19,441 nt of DNA from Opitutus sp. GAS368 (GTDB taxonomy: Bacteria > Verrucomicrobiota > Verrucomicrobiia > Opitutales > Opitutaceae). A model generated the notes under the pieces. It worked only from the letters and a program-made list of their open reading frames with translations, had not been told where the DNA came from and ran no database searches. The stretch is from NCBI GenBank assembly GCA_945862035.1, contig CAMAXB010000020.1, positions 1-19,441 on the forward strand, read 5' to 3'. A program made the position numbers and the translations under genes. Positions 6,933 through 13,616 of this stretch are shown here, piece after piece (the stretch's first letter is position 1; each line of letters opens with the position of its first letter).

Positions 6933-7847
6933 TCACAGCACCGCCAGCGCCGCCGCCAGCGCGAAGGCGGAGAAGATCGTGCTCAGCACGATCGCGGCCG
7001 CGGCCAGCGCCTCGTCGCCGCCCAGCTGGCGGACCATCGTGTAGGAAATCGCCGCCGTCGGACAGGCCGCGAAGATCACCACCACCAGCAGGCCCCCCGC
7101 ATCGAGCCCGGCCAGTCGGCCAATTAGGTATCCGATCAACGGTGACACCACCGCCTTGAACGCCCCCGCCGCCGCCGCCGGGCCGCGCCCGCCGCGCGCC
7201 GGCGTCGCGGCCAGCGCCGCGCCGACGCAGATCAGTGCCAGCGGCACGGCCATGCGGGACAGCTGGACCAGCGTGCGGTCAAGAGCGACCGGCAGCGAAA
7301 GGTGGACCGCATAGGCCCCCGCGCCCAGCAGGCACGCAACGATGATCGGGTTACGCACGACCTCGCGGCCGACAATGCGCAGCATCGCCCAACCCACGGC
7401 GTGCCGGCTGGCCAGCAGGACCACGACCGAGACAACGTTGTAGGCAATCAGCAGCGGCGCCACCGCCAGCAGTGCCGGCGTCTGCGGCACACCGGGCAAA
7501 GTCAGGATCAGGGGCAGGCCGACGAACGTGAGATTGCCGCGAAACGCGGCCTGCACAAAGGTGCCGCCCGCCCCGGCCGCCACGCCAAAGATCCGCGCAA
7601 AGAGCGCGGCCACCCCGACCATGGCCGCCGTGGTCGCCAGCAGGACCACCACCAGCCGCCCCGTGCCCGCCGCCTCGCCGTGGTCGGCTCCCGCCAAGCT
7701 GACAAAGACCAGCACCGGCAGACCGACCCAGTAGGTCAGGCGGTTGAACCCACCCAGCACCTCGGCCGGCAGCAGCCCTCCCTTCTGCAGCGCCGCCCCA
7801 AGGGCAATGACCAGAAAAATGGGAGCCAGCAGGTTGATGATGTCCAC
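6933..7847 (-). CDS. AEC-family (auxin efflux carrier-like) permease
   Basis: This encodes a 304-residue inner-membrane protein of the AEC family, which in bacteria includes malonate/malate and related organic-acid transporters. It has about ten hydrophobic helices. The N-terminus IINLLAPIFLVIALGAALQK and AEVLGGFNRLTYWVGLPVLV are diagnostic. Later come AAFRGNLTFVGLPLIL, the VVRNPIIVACLLGAGAY helix, and the C-terminal VVIFAACPTAAISYTMVRQL ending in a last helix. The GTG at 7847 is chosen because GGAGGGG lies 2-8 bases upstream and because the upstream frame encodes only low-complexity Gly/Arg/Trp sequence. The length is normal for the family. It is transcribed away from ppnP; the 323-base region between them has a G-rich tract and paired palindromes. 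Substrate unknown. Confidence 0.9.
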   Translation of the reverse strand: MDIINLLAPIFLVIALGAALQKGGLLPAEVLGGFNRLTYWVGLPVLVFVSLAGADHGEAAGTGRLVVVLLATTAAMVGVAALFARIFGVAAGAGGTFVQAAFRGNLTFVGLPLILTLPGVPQTPALLAVAPLLIAYNVVSVVVLLASRHAVGWAMLRIVGREVVRNPIIVACLLGAGAYAVHLSLPVALDRTLVQLSRMAVPLALICVGAALAATPARGGRGPAAAAGAFKAVVSPLIGYLIGRLAGLDAGGLLVVVIFAACPTAAISYTMVRQLGGDEALAAAAIVLSTIFSAFALAAALAVL

Positions 7848-7849
7848 GA

Positions 7850-7856
7850 CCCCTCC
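7850..7856 (-). promoter_or_regulatory. Shine-Dalgarno site fixing the AEC GTG start
   Basis: Read on the minus strand this is GGAGGGG, just upstream of GTG at 7847. It is one of only two clear Shine-Dalgarno sequences I find in the window, and it decides the start against longer in-frame alternatives up to 8189. Confidence 0.7.
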
Positions 7857-7900
7857 AGTGTCTCCCGCCCGCCGCTCCGCGTCTAGGCACTTTTCACGCC

Positions 7901-7956
7901 GCCCCCACCCCCAACCCCACCCCCACCCCCTCCCTCCCCACCTCCACCCCGGCCCC
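7901..7956 (-). other. G-rich tract (potential G-quadruplex) in the AEC upstream region
   Basis: The plus strand is almost pure C with single A or T interruptions. The minus strand, which is the sense strand of the AEC gene, therefore has about eight closely spaced runs of three to five G. Such spacing meets the usual requirement for an intramolecular G-quadruplex in DNA or in the AEC 5' leader. It lies 54-109 bases upstream of the GTG start. Whether it folds or is transcribed is unknown. Confidence 0.55.
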
Positions 7957-7984
7957 GGCCGCGGCCCGGCGAGCGCCCGGCCCG

Positions 7985-8005
7985 GTGTCACGCAATCCGT
8001 GACAC
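7985..8005. promoter_or_regulatory. palindrome GTGTCACG-N5-CGTGACAC, copy 1
   Basis: Perfect 8-bp arms flank the centre CAATC. It is preceded by GCCCG, which matches (inverted) the sequence after copy 2. It lies in the divergent AEC/ppnP region, 138 bases from the AEC start and 166 from the ppnP start. The symmetry and size fit a dimeric repressor/activator operator, or a short interspersed palindrome; the sequence alone does not decide. Confidence 0.6.
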
Positions 8006-8044
8006 CTCCGGCTCTGCCTCCGCGAGCCTCCTCGCGACAAGCGG

Positions 8045-8090
8045 CACCCAAGCCAAGTGTCACGTATTGCGTGACACCGGGCTTGGGTGC
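8045..8090. promoter_or_regulatory. palindrome GTGTCACG-N5-CGTGACAC, copy 2, in an extended hairpin
   Basis: The core (8057-8077) has the same perfect 8-bp arms around TATTG. That centre reads CAATA on the other strand, so this copy is inverted relative to copy 1. Outside a 2x2 mismatch, GCACCCAAGCC (8045-8055) and GGCTTGGGTGC (8080-8090) are also perfectly complementary, giving 19 paired positions over 46 bases. It lies 81 bases before the ppnP ATG and would be a strong hairpin if transcribed. Confidence 0.65.
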
Positions 8091-8170
8091 GGCGGGCGGG
8101 GCGCTTGGGAGTGGGCCGGCGCGGCGGGGTCGGGCTGCAGGCGGGCTTGCCCCGATGGGCGGATGCGGGC

Positions 8171-8509
8171 ATGTCGGTACCGATGGCAACTCTTCCCACC
8201 CAATTCGCCGGCGTCACCGCGGTGACCAAGGCCAATGTCTATTTCGACGGGCGCGTGGTTTCGCACACGGTCCTCATGCCCGATGGAGCCAAGAAGACCC
8301 TCGGGCTGATCTATCCGGGTTCGTACCATTTCGGGACGGGGGCACCCGAGCGCATGGAGATCATCGCCGGATCCTGCCGGGTCACGCTGGACGGCTCGAC
8401 CGCCGCGACCGACTACGCGGCCGGCACCTTCTTCGACGTGGCGGGCCATAGCGGCTTCACGATCGAGGTCCCGTCCGGGATTTGTGAATACATCTGCTCA
8501 TTTCTCTGA
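8171..8509 (+). CDS. ppnP: pyrimidine/purine nucleoside phosphorylase PpnP (DUF1255)
   Basis: This encodes a 112-residue cytosolic cupin-fold enzyme. PpnP (YaiE in E. coli) phosphorolyses a broad range of purine and pyrimidine nucleosides to base plus ribose-1-phosphate. The core ANVYFDGRVVSHTVLMPDGA, TLGLIYPGSYHFGTGAPERM, EIIAGSCRVTLDG and GTFFDVAGHSGFTIEVPSG, ending CEYICSFL, aligns by eye over the full length of the roughly 94-residue family. About 16 residues are extra at the N-terminus. Two starts are possible, ATG at 8171 and ATG at 8183; both give a complete domain and neither has a clear Shine-Dalgarno sequence. The frame is open upstream to 8087 but that part is repeat sequence. It is transcribed away from the AEC gene and 70 bases ahead of the cyclophilin gene. 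Confidence 0.93.
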   Translation: MSVPMATLPTQFAGVTAVTKANVYFDGRVVSHTVLMPDGAKKTLGLIYPGSYHFGTGAPERMEIIAGSCRVTLDGSTAATDYAAGTFFDVAGHSGFTIEVPSGICEYICSFL

Positions 8510-8579
8510 TCTTGCCGGGGTCCGCCGGCGCTCCTCCACCCCGTTGGCGGCGACCCGGCGCAATCCGGCCCTGTCTGCC

Positions 8580-9656
8580 ATGCGCCTCCGCTCCCTCCTC
8601 GCGTTCGCCCTTTCGCTGCTGCTGGGATCAACCGCCTGCCGGGCGGCCGACTCCCCCCTGCCCGACGGCCTCTACGCCGAGTTCACCACGCCGCGGGGCG
8701 TGATCATCGCCGAGCTGCACCACCTCCGGGCCCCGCTCACGGTGGCCAGCTTCGTCGGTCTGGCCGAGGGCACGCTGGGGCCGCAGCCCGGGAGGCCCTT
8801 TTTCGACCAGCTGAAGTTCCACCGGGTCGTGCCCGGCTTCGTGGTGCAGGGAGGGGATCCGCTCGGGACGGGCGAAGGCGGGCCCGGCTACGAGTTTCCC
8901 GACGAATTCGTGCCGGGCCTGCGTCATGATGCGGTGGGCGTCTTGTCGATGGCCAACGCCGGACCGGACACGAATGGTTCGCAATTTTTCTTCACCTTGG
9001 CCCCGGTCCATCGCCTGAACTACCTGCACAGTGTTTTCGGCCGTACGGTTCGCGGCGTTGACGTGTTGCCGCAGATCCAGAAGGACGACGCCTTCACGGT
9101 CCGCATCCTTCGCCAAGGCGGCGGGGCGCAGGCCTTTGCGGCGGATGCGCCGGCCTTTGCGGCTCTCCTCGCCGCGGCGCGGCCGGCGGATCACCTGCGC
9201 TTCGATGATCCTGAGGGCATCCTCCCGACGACCCCGCCCCGGGCGCGGTCGTTCAATTTCAAGCTGGAGAACCTCGAGCGCTCCACCGGCTTGAAGGTCT
9301 TTGTTCGCCTCATGACGAGGCCCGATGCGGGCGAGCCCGATCCGGCCCCGGCGGCGATCGCGCGCCGGTTGGCCGAGAAATTCGGCGCCACCCGCGACGG
9401 CGTGGTGGCGGTCTATCTCGCCGAGCCCGACACCTGGGCGCTCGCCGTAGGCGAGACGGTCCGGTCGCGCGTGTCCCCGGGTGGGGGCGACCTAGCGGCA
9501 GCGGAGGACGCCTTCATCGTCGCCGCACGGGCCCGCGCGGCCACCGTAATCGCTACCGCCGAGCAAGCCGGCCCGGTGGATCCCGCGCAGAGGATAAAGC
9601 TGCAGATCGACGAGATCGTCGATGGTCTGATCTTTCTTTTGGAACCCAGGCCGTGA
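8580..9656 (+). CDS. exported cyclophilin-type peptidyl-prolyl isomerase with TPM-like C-terminal domain
   Basis: This encodes a 358-residue protein with a signal peptide (residues 1-22, LLLGSTACRA; the Cys20 context is a poor lipobox). Residues about 30-180 are a complete cyclophilin domain: FHRVVPGFVVQGGDP (80-94; catalytic Arg82, Gln90), GEGGPGYEFPDEF, SMANAGPDTNGSQFF and YLHSVFGRTVRGVDVL. It should catalyse Xaa-Pro isomerisation in the periplasm. Residues about 225-355 form a second domain: FVRLMTRP, IARRLAEKFGATRDGVVAVY, LAEPDTWALAVGETVR and a C-terminal helix. This resembles a TPM (YgcG/Psb32) domain, whose members are membrane- or envelope-associated; the match is by pattern only. The ATG at 8580 gives the signal peptide directly; the frame opens at 8484, overlapping ppnP. 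It precedes a second isomerase gene. Confidence 0.88.
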   Translation: MRLRSLLAFALSLLLGSTACRAADSPLPDGLYAEFTTPRGVIIAELHHLRAPLTVASFVGLAEGTLGPQPGRPFFDQLKFHRVVPGFVVQGGDPLGTGEGGPGYEFPDEFVPGLRHDAVGVLSMANAGPDTNGSQFFFTLAPVHRLNYLHSVFGRTVRGVDVLPQIQKDDAFTVRILRQGGGAQAFAADAPAFAALLAAARPADHLRFDDPEGILPTTPPRARSFNFKLENLERSTGLKVFVRLMTRPDAGEPDPAPAAIARRLAEKFGATRDGVVAVYLAEPDTWALAVGETVRSRVSPGGGDLAAAEDAFIVAARARAATVIATAEQAGPVDPAQRIKLQIDEIVDGLIFLLEPRP

Positions 9657-9717
9657 CCCACCTCCGCTCCTGCGCTGCCCGTGTTTCTCTGCCGGCGACG
9701 CGCTGAGCGAAGCCCTG

Positions 9718-9790
9718 TAGCCGGGGTTGCTGACCCCGGGGCTCGCGGGCGTACGCCCCCCGTTCGGACCGGAGTCCGCGACCCCGGCTA
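9718..9790. repeat. cloverleaf-like inverted repeat element
   Basis: The ends TAGCCGGGGT (9718-9727) and ACCCCGGCTA (9781-9790) are perfect inverted repeats. Inside are three more self-complementary parts: CCGGGGT/ACCCCGG (9721-9727 with 9733-9739), the palindrome GGGCGTACGCCC (9747-9758), and CGGAC/GTCCG (9765-9769 with 9774-9778). The first inner hairpin competes with the outer stem. The 73-bp unit lies between the cyclophilin and FKBP genes and looks like an interspersed repeat. The remaining intergenic bases (9657-9878) hold no gene; GACCGGAT occurs twice near 9815 and 9835. Confidence 0.65.
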
Positions 9791-9878
9791 GAGGGTAGCG
9801 CAAACAGGTCTACTGACCGGATCCGCGGCCGCTGGACCGGATTGCATTTCCGGACTGATTGGGGCAGGCTGCACCACT

Positions 9879-10409
9879 TTGCGCAGCGTCTTCGTCCTCG
9901 CCCTGCTCGGTGTCATCTTCGCCACGATCGCGATCGTGGTGCGTTCCGGCATGCTCGCACGCAAGAATCCCGGTCAGCCCATCAACAGCGCCATGCGCGA
10001 GGCGTTCGGCGTGCAGGAACTCCCGGCCCGGGATGCGACTGTCATTGCCCAGAAGTATCCGGGAGCCCGCGAAACGCCCGCCGGTCTGCGTTTCCTTGTC
10101 CGGAAAGCGGGAACCGGGACAGAGACTCCGCAGCCCGGCCAGACGGTCTCGGTGCATTACGAGGCCACCTTTCTGGACGGAACCAAGTTCGACAACAGCT
10201 ACGACAAGGGACGCGGACCGTTCAACTTCACGTACGGCACCGGCGCCGTCATTCTCGGCTGGGACGACGCCCTCGCGACCATGAAGCGGGGCGAGAAGCG
10301 CACGCTGATCGTTCCGTACTGGCTCGCTTACGGCGAGAAAGGAATTCGCGGGAAGATCGAGCCCAAAGCAACGCTTATCTTCGAGCTGGAGCTGCTGGAC
10401 TTCAAGTGA
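9879..10409 (+). CDS. membrane-anchored FKBP-type peptidyl-prolyl isomerase
   Basis: This encodes a 176-residue protein. A TTG start at 9879 keeps the N-terminal hydrophobic segment (residues 4-21, VFVLALLGVIFATIAIVV), a signal anchor; the next in-frame ATG at 9951 would delete it. Residues about 85-176 are a full FKBP domain: VSVHYEATFLDGTKFDNSYD (Tyr94, Asp105), GTGAVILGWDDALATMKRGE, PYWLAYGEKGIRGKI (Tyr151) and IFELELLDF at the end. It should act as a periplasmic or membrane-bound proline isomerase. Family members often carry a dimerising N-terminal helix; here the 60 residues between anchor and domain may serve that role. It follows another isomerase gene by 222 bases. After the stop, GCTCGTTCCC (10451) and GGGAGCGAGC (10492) could pair as a weak RNA stem. 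Confidence 0.92.
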   Translation: MRSVFVLALLGVIFATIAIVVRSGMLARKNPGQPINSAMREAFGVQELPARDATVIAQKYPGARETPAGLRFLVRKAGTGTETPQPGQTVSVHYEATFLDGTKFDNSYDKGRGPFNFTYGTGAVILGWDDALATMKRGEKRTLIVPYWLAYGEKGIRGKIEPKATLIFELELLDFK

Positions 10410-10618
10410 GGAGTTCGGGCGGGGATACCCGTTCACGTTCTCTTTGCCCTGCTCGTTCCCGGATCGGGATTCAATCCGCACGCGGGAGAATGGGAGCGAG
10501 CAAGAGACCGAAGACGAATTGAGGCCGGACGCTTGGTGAGTATCGCGACGCTTTGTGGGACGGGGTCATGGTGGGACTTCCTGACGCGGGCCCTGTCCGC
10601 GCGGCCAGGGGCAGCCGG

Positions 10619-10831
10619 CTATTCTGGCGGGCGCGGCGGGCCAGCCCGAAGGAGGTCTGCCGCCGACTGCGGGTCGAGCGCGTCCAGCAGCTGATGGCGC
10701 GATCGGCGCTCACGTTGGAGGAGGTCGCCCATGAGTGCGGCTACGCCCGCGCGAGCCATTTCTGCCGCGACGACAAAGCCGAGCCCGGACTCACGCCGAC
10801 CCCATGGCGAAGGAAGCTCATTGATCGTTTC
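10619..10831 (+). pseudogene. AraC-family HTH domain fragment
   Basis: One frame encodes SPKEVCRRLRVERVQQLMAR, then SALTLEEVAHECGYARASHF, then CRDDKAEPGLTPTPWRR. This is the second helix-turn-helix of an AraC/XylS DNA-binding domain with its trailing GLTP-WRR signature. The residues before it (about 10553-10640) do not resemble the first HTH or a ligand domain. CRDDKAEPG departs from the usual aromatic Phe-Lys pattern, and the frame runs on past 10840 into unrelated sequence and then the heptamer repeat. No start codon with a leader is evident. It is best read as a relic of a regulator whose 5' part is gone. Confidence 0.6.
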
Positions 10832-10916
10832 ACCGAACCGCTCCCGCCCGCAGTGGCGCCGGTGCGCGAGTACGGCGCCCGCGCCAGCGAGCGCGTAATG
10901 CCCGCCAAGGAAATGA

Positions 10917-11097
10917 CGGATTGCGGAGGGCGGAGTTCGGATTGCGGATTGGGCGACACCCCCGAAGCGTCGGAGGAATCCTGGGGTCACACGAGGTGAG
11001 TGGAGCGCGGTCGTCCTATTCCGAAGTCCGCATTCCGCATTCCGCTTTCCGCTTTCCGCACTCCGCAATTCGCAATCCGCAATCCGCAATTCGCCAC
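10917..11097. repeat. inverted heptamer-repeat element (period 7)
   Basis: The left arm is five 7-bp units of the form CGGATTG (10917-10951, variants CGGAGGG and CGGAGTT). The right arm is about ten units of the reverse-complement type CCGCAAT/CCGCATT/CCGCTTT (11021-11090), ending TCGCCAC. About 70 bp of non-repetitive sequence separate the arms. Units are kept in strict 7-base register with substitutions but no length changes. The element fills the gap between the AraC relic and the TPR gene. There is no protein-coding signal in it and no CRISPR spacer structure. Confidence 0.8.
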
Positions 11098-11154
11098 CTG
11101 CCCTAGGTGAAATTAGCGATTTCATGAGGGTGCGAGTTGCGTTTGTCTCTCCCT

Positions 11155-13299
11155 ATGCCGGCTCCGCTGTCCCGCCCCGCTCTTCTGGATTCCTTCGCCG
11201 CCTGGCTGGTCGGCGTGGTCCTGCTGGCGGCCGCGTTGCTGGCGGCGTACGCGAACTCCTTCCAGGTTCCCCTGCTGCTCGATGATACTGACTCGATCGT
11301 CGACAATCCCACGATCCGCAGCCTCGGCTCCGCGTGGCTGCCGCCCGCCGGCAGCGGGATCACGACCAGCGGCCGCCCGTTGGTCAATGTCTCCCTCGCG
11401 ATCAACTACGCGATCCACGGCACGGACGTCGTGGGCTACCATGTCGGCAATCTGCTGATCCACTTCCTCGCCGCGCTCGTCCTCTGGAGCGTCGTCCGCC
11501 GGACCCTCCTCCAACCAGCGCTGGCCGCGCGCTACGGCTCGGTGGCTACGCCTCTCGCTTGGTGCGCCGCCGCCCTGTGGGCGCTGCATCCGCTCCAGAC
11601 CGAATCCGTCACCTACATCATCCAGCGCGCCGAGTCCCTCGTGGGGCTCTGCTATTTTCTAACGCTCTACGGATTTATCCGCAGCACGGCCGCCCGACCG
11701 GCGGGCGCAAAGAACCTTTTCTGGCCGGCCTGCACCGTGCTCGCCTGCGTTGCGGGCATGGCTTCGAAGGAAGTCATGGCCTCGGCCCCGTTGATCCTCT
11801 TCCTCTACGACCGCACGTTTGTCAGCGGCTCGTTTGCGCGGAGCTGGCAGGCCCACCGCCGCCTCTACCTCGCCCTCGGCTTCACCTGGCTCGTGCTGGT
11901 CGCCTGCATCGTGCAAAGCAGCGGCCGCGGGGGCTCGGTCGGTTTCGCCGAGATCACGTGGTGGGAGTACGCGCTCACCCAGGCGCCCGCGATCATCGGC
12001 TACGCTTGGCGCGCCTTCTGGCCGGCGAACCTCATCTTCGACTATGGGGCGATCGTGGAAAAGAACCCCGCGGTCCTCGTGCCTGCCCTGCTCGCCGTCC
12101 TGCTCGCCGTGGGCGCGGGGATCTACGCGCTGCGCCGGCGTCCGATCGCCGGCTTCGGCTTTGCCTGGTTCTTCCTGATCCTAGCACCGTCCTCCAGCAT
12201 CGTTCCGGTGGCTACGCAAACGGTCGCGGAGCATCGCATGTACCTGCCGCTGGCCGCGCTCGTCGTGCCGGCGGTGCTGCTGCTCCACCGCGCTGTTCCG
12301 CGGGCCGCGTTGGCGCTCGGCCTCGCCCTGCTGGTGGCCGCCGGGTGGCGCACGCATGCGCGCAATGCGGACTATCGTGACAGTCTCTCGATCTGGGCGG
12401 ATACCGCACGCCGCGTGCCGGACAGTCCCCGCGCCCGCAACAACCACGGCGCGATGCTGCTTGAACGGGGTCGCACGGACGAGGCCGGCGCAGAGTTTCG
12501 GGCCGCCCTCGATCTCTCCCCCACCCACGCGCAGGCCTGGCACAACCTCGGCAATGAGCAGTCGGCCCGGGGCCAGTTCGGGGAGGCCCTCGGGTTCTAT
12601 CACCGCGCGATCGAACTCGAGCCCGAGAACGCCAACTTCCACGCCAGCCTCGGTCACGCCTACCTGGAAAAGGGCCAGCCGGACGCCGCGCTCGCGAGCT
12701 TGCGCGCGGCCGCGGCCCTCGCGCCGCACAAGGCGACGCATCCCTACAATCTCGCCAGCGCCCTCATGAAGCTCGGGCGAGCCGAGGAGGCGGGGCTGCC
12801 GCTCGCCCGCGCGCTCGAGCTGTCACCCAACGATCCCCAGATGGTGGGCAACTACGCCGTCTGGCTTCGCCGCTCCGGTCGCGCCGCCGAGGCCGTGACC
12901 CGTCTTGAGGAGGCCCTGCGCAAGTGGCCCGACTCCGCGTTGCTCCAATCCCATTTTGGCGTCTCGCTCCTCGAGAGCGGCCGCGTGCCCGAAGCCATCC
13001 GCGCATTGGAGGTTGCTCTGCCGCTGGACCCAAAGCTGCTGCAAACCCGCTATAGCCTCGGCACCGCGTACGCGCGTGAAAACCGACCAAGGGACGCCAT
13101 TCCGCAGTTCGAAGCGCTGCTGCAACTCACCCCGCCCACGGCCGAGCTGCTCGATAACCTCGGCACGATGTACGGGCTAAGCGGACGCTACGACGACGCC
13201 ATCGGCACCTTCCAGAAAGCCCTCGCGCTCGACCCCACCCACCGCAGCGCCCGCCGCAACCTTGAGGCCGTGCAGGCGTACTTGCGGTCGCCGCGCTAA
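11155..13299 (+). CDS. TMTC-like polytopic membrane protein with C-terminal TPRs
   Basis: This encodes a 714-residue protein. Residues about 1-410 are polytopic (around ten to eleven helices). The first external loop carries LLDDTDSIVDNPTIRSL, then SGRPLVNVSLAINYAIHGTD, YHVGNLLIHFLAALVLW and ALHPLQTESVTYIIQRAESL. This is the layout of bacterial TMTC-like GT-C superfamily proteins, whose eukaryotic members O-mannosylate proteins; an acidic pair in the first loop (DD) is the expected catalytic feature. Residues about 425-714 contain about eight TPRs (for example AWHNLGNEQSARGQFGEALG and LDNLGTMYGLSGRYDDAIG). The ATG at 11155 is used; TTG at 11137, six codons earlier, has a GAGGG about nine bases upstream and may be the true start. 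The gene stands alone between two heptamer repeats. Acceptor and sugar donor are unknown. Confidence 0.88.
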   Translation: MPAPLSRPALLDSFAAWLVGVVLLAAALLAAYANSFQVPLLLDDTDSIVDNPTIRSLGSAWLPPAGSGITTSGRPLVNVSLAINYAIHGTDVVGYHVGNLLIHFLAALVLWSVVRRTLLQPALAARYGSVATPLAWCAAALWALHPLQTESVTYIIQRAESLVGLCYFLTLYGFIRSTAARPAGAKNLFWPACTVLACVAGMASKEVMASAPLILFLYDRTFVSGSFARSWQAHRRLYLALGFTWLVLVACIVQSSGRGGSVGFAEITWWEYALTQAPAIIGYAWRAFWPANLIFDYGAIVEKNPAVLVPALLAVLLAVGAGIYALRRRPIAGFGFAWFFLILAPSSSIVPVATQTVAEHRMYLPLAALVVPAVLLLHRAVPRAALALGLALLVAAGWRTHARNADYRDSLSIWADTARRVPDSPRARNNHGAMLLERGRTDEAGAEFRAALDLSPTHAQAWHNLGNEQSARGQFGEALGFYHRAIELEPENANFHASLGHAYLEKGQPDAALASLRAAAALAPHKATHPYNLASALMKLGRAEEAGLPLARALELSPNDPQMVGNYAVWLRRSGRAAEAVTRLEEALRKWPDSALLQSHFGVSLLESGRVPEAIRALEVALPLDPKLLQTRYSLGTAYARENRPRDAIPQFEALLQLTPPTAELLDNLGTMYGLSGRYDDAIGTFQKALALDPTHRSARRNLEAVQAYLRSPR

Positions 13300-13300
13300 A

Positions 13301-13335
13301 ATGCGGAGTTCGGAATGCGAATTACGGAATAACGG
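13301..13335. repeat. single-arm heptamer repeat (period 7)
   Basis: Units ATGCGGA, GTTCGGA, ATGCGAA, TTACGGA and a degenerate fifth begin two bases after the TPR gene stop. They are the same type and orientation as the left arm at 10917-10951, so heptamer repeats bracket the TPR gene. No complementary arm is visible in the next 280 bases. Confidence 0.6.
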
Positions 13336-13616
13336 GCGATACCCCATCAGAAACGGCTTCATGCCGTTACGTGCTCAACCCAGCTCGGTCCGTCTCAATG
13401 GGTAACATGGAACGGCCAACCCTTACGATCGGCCGACAAAGTTGGAACGATCCGACTGACTCTGCAGCAAGGGGGCGAGGCTTGACCACGCCCTCCGCAG
13501 GCGCGCACGAGGCGCGGCGCGACAATTCCAACCGCAGCTCAGGCCGGGTTCCAAACCGCTCCGGATTTCCCCTTCGAATTCCGGCCCCGTCTGTGCTTGG
13601 CTCGCCGCCTCCTCCC
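13336..13616. other. intergenic leader region of the M1 peptidase gene
   Basis: The peptidase frame is open through this region from 13371, but the encoded residues (Arg/Ser/Pro/Asn-rich, no domain) precede a clear signal peptide, so I treat it as non-coding. It presumably contains the promoter of the peptidase; I cannot assign its elements. The last 20 bases before the ATG are strongly pyrimidine-rich. Confidence 0.4.

Noticed and set aside
10917..11097. A CRISPR array
   Set aside because: The units are 7 bp with no spacers, in inverted arms; there are no cas genes.
10619..11125. A 168-codon minus-strand protein across the AraC relic and heptamer repeat
   Set aside because: Much of it is translated heptamer repeat; the AraC signature in the sense frame explains the remainder.
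13371..13616. An 82-codon N-terminal extension of the M1 peptidase
   Set aside because: It would bury the clear signal peptide that begins at 13617, and its sequence has no recognisable domain.
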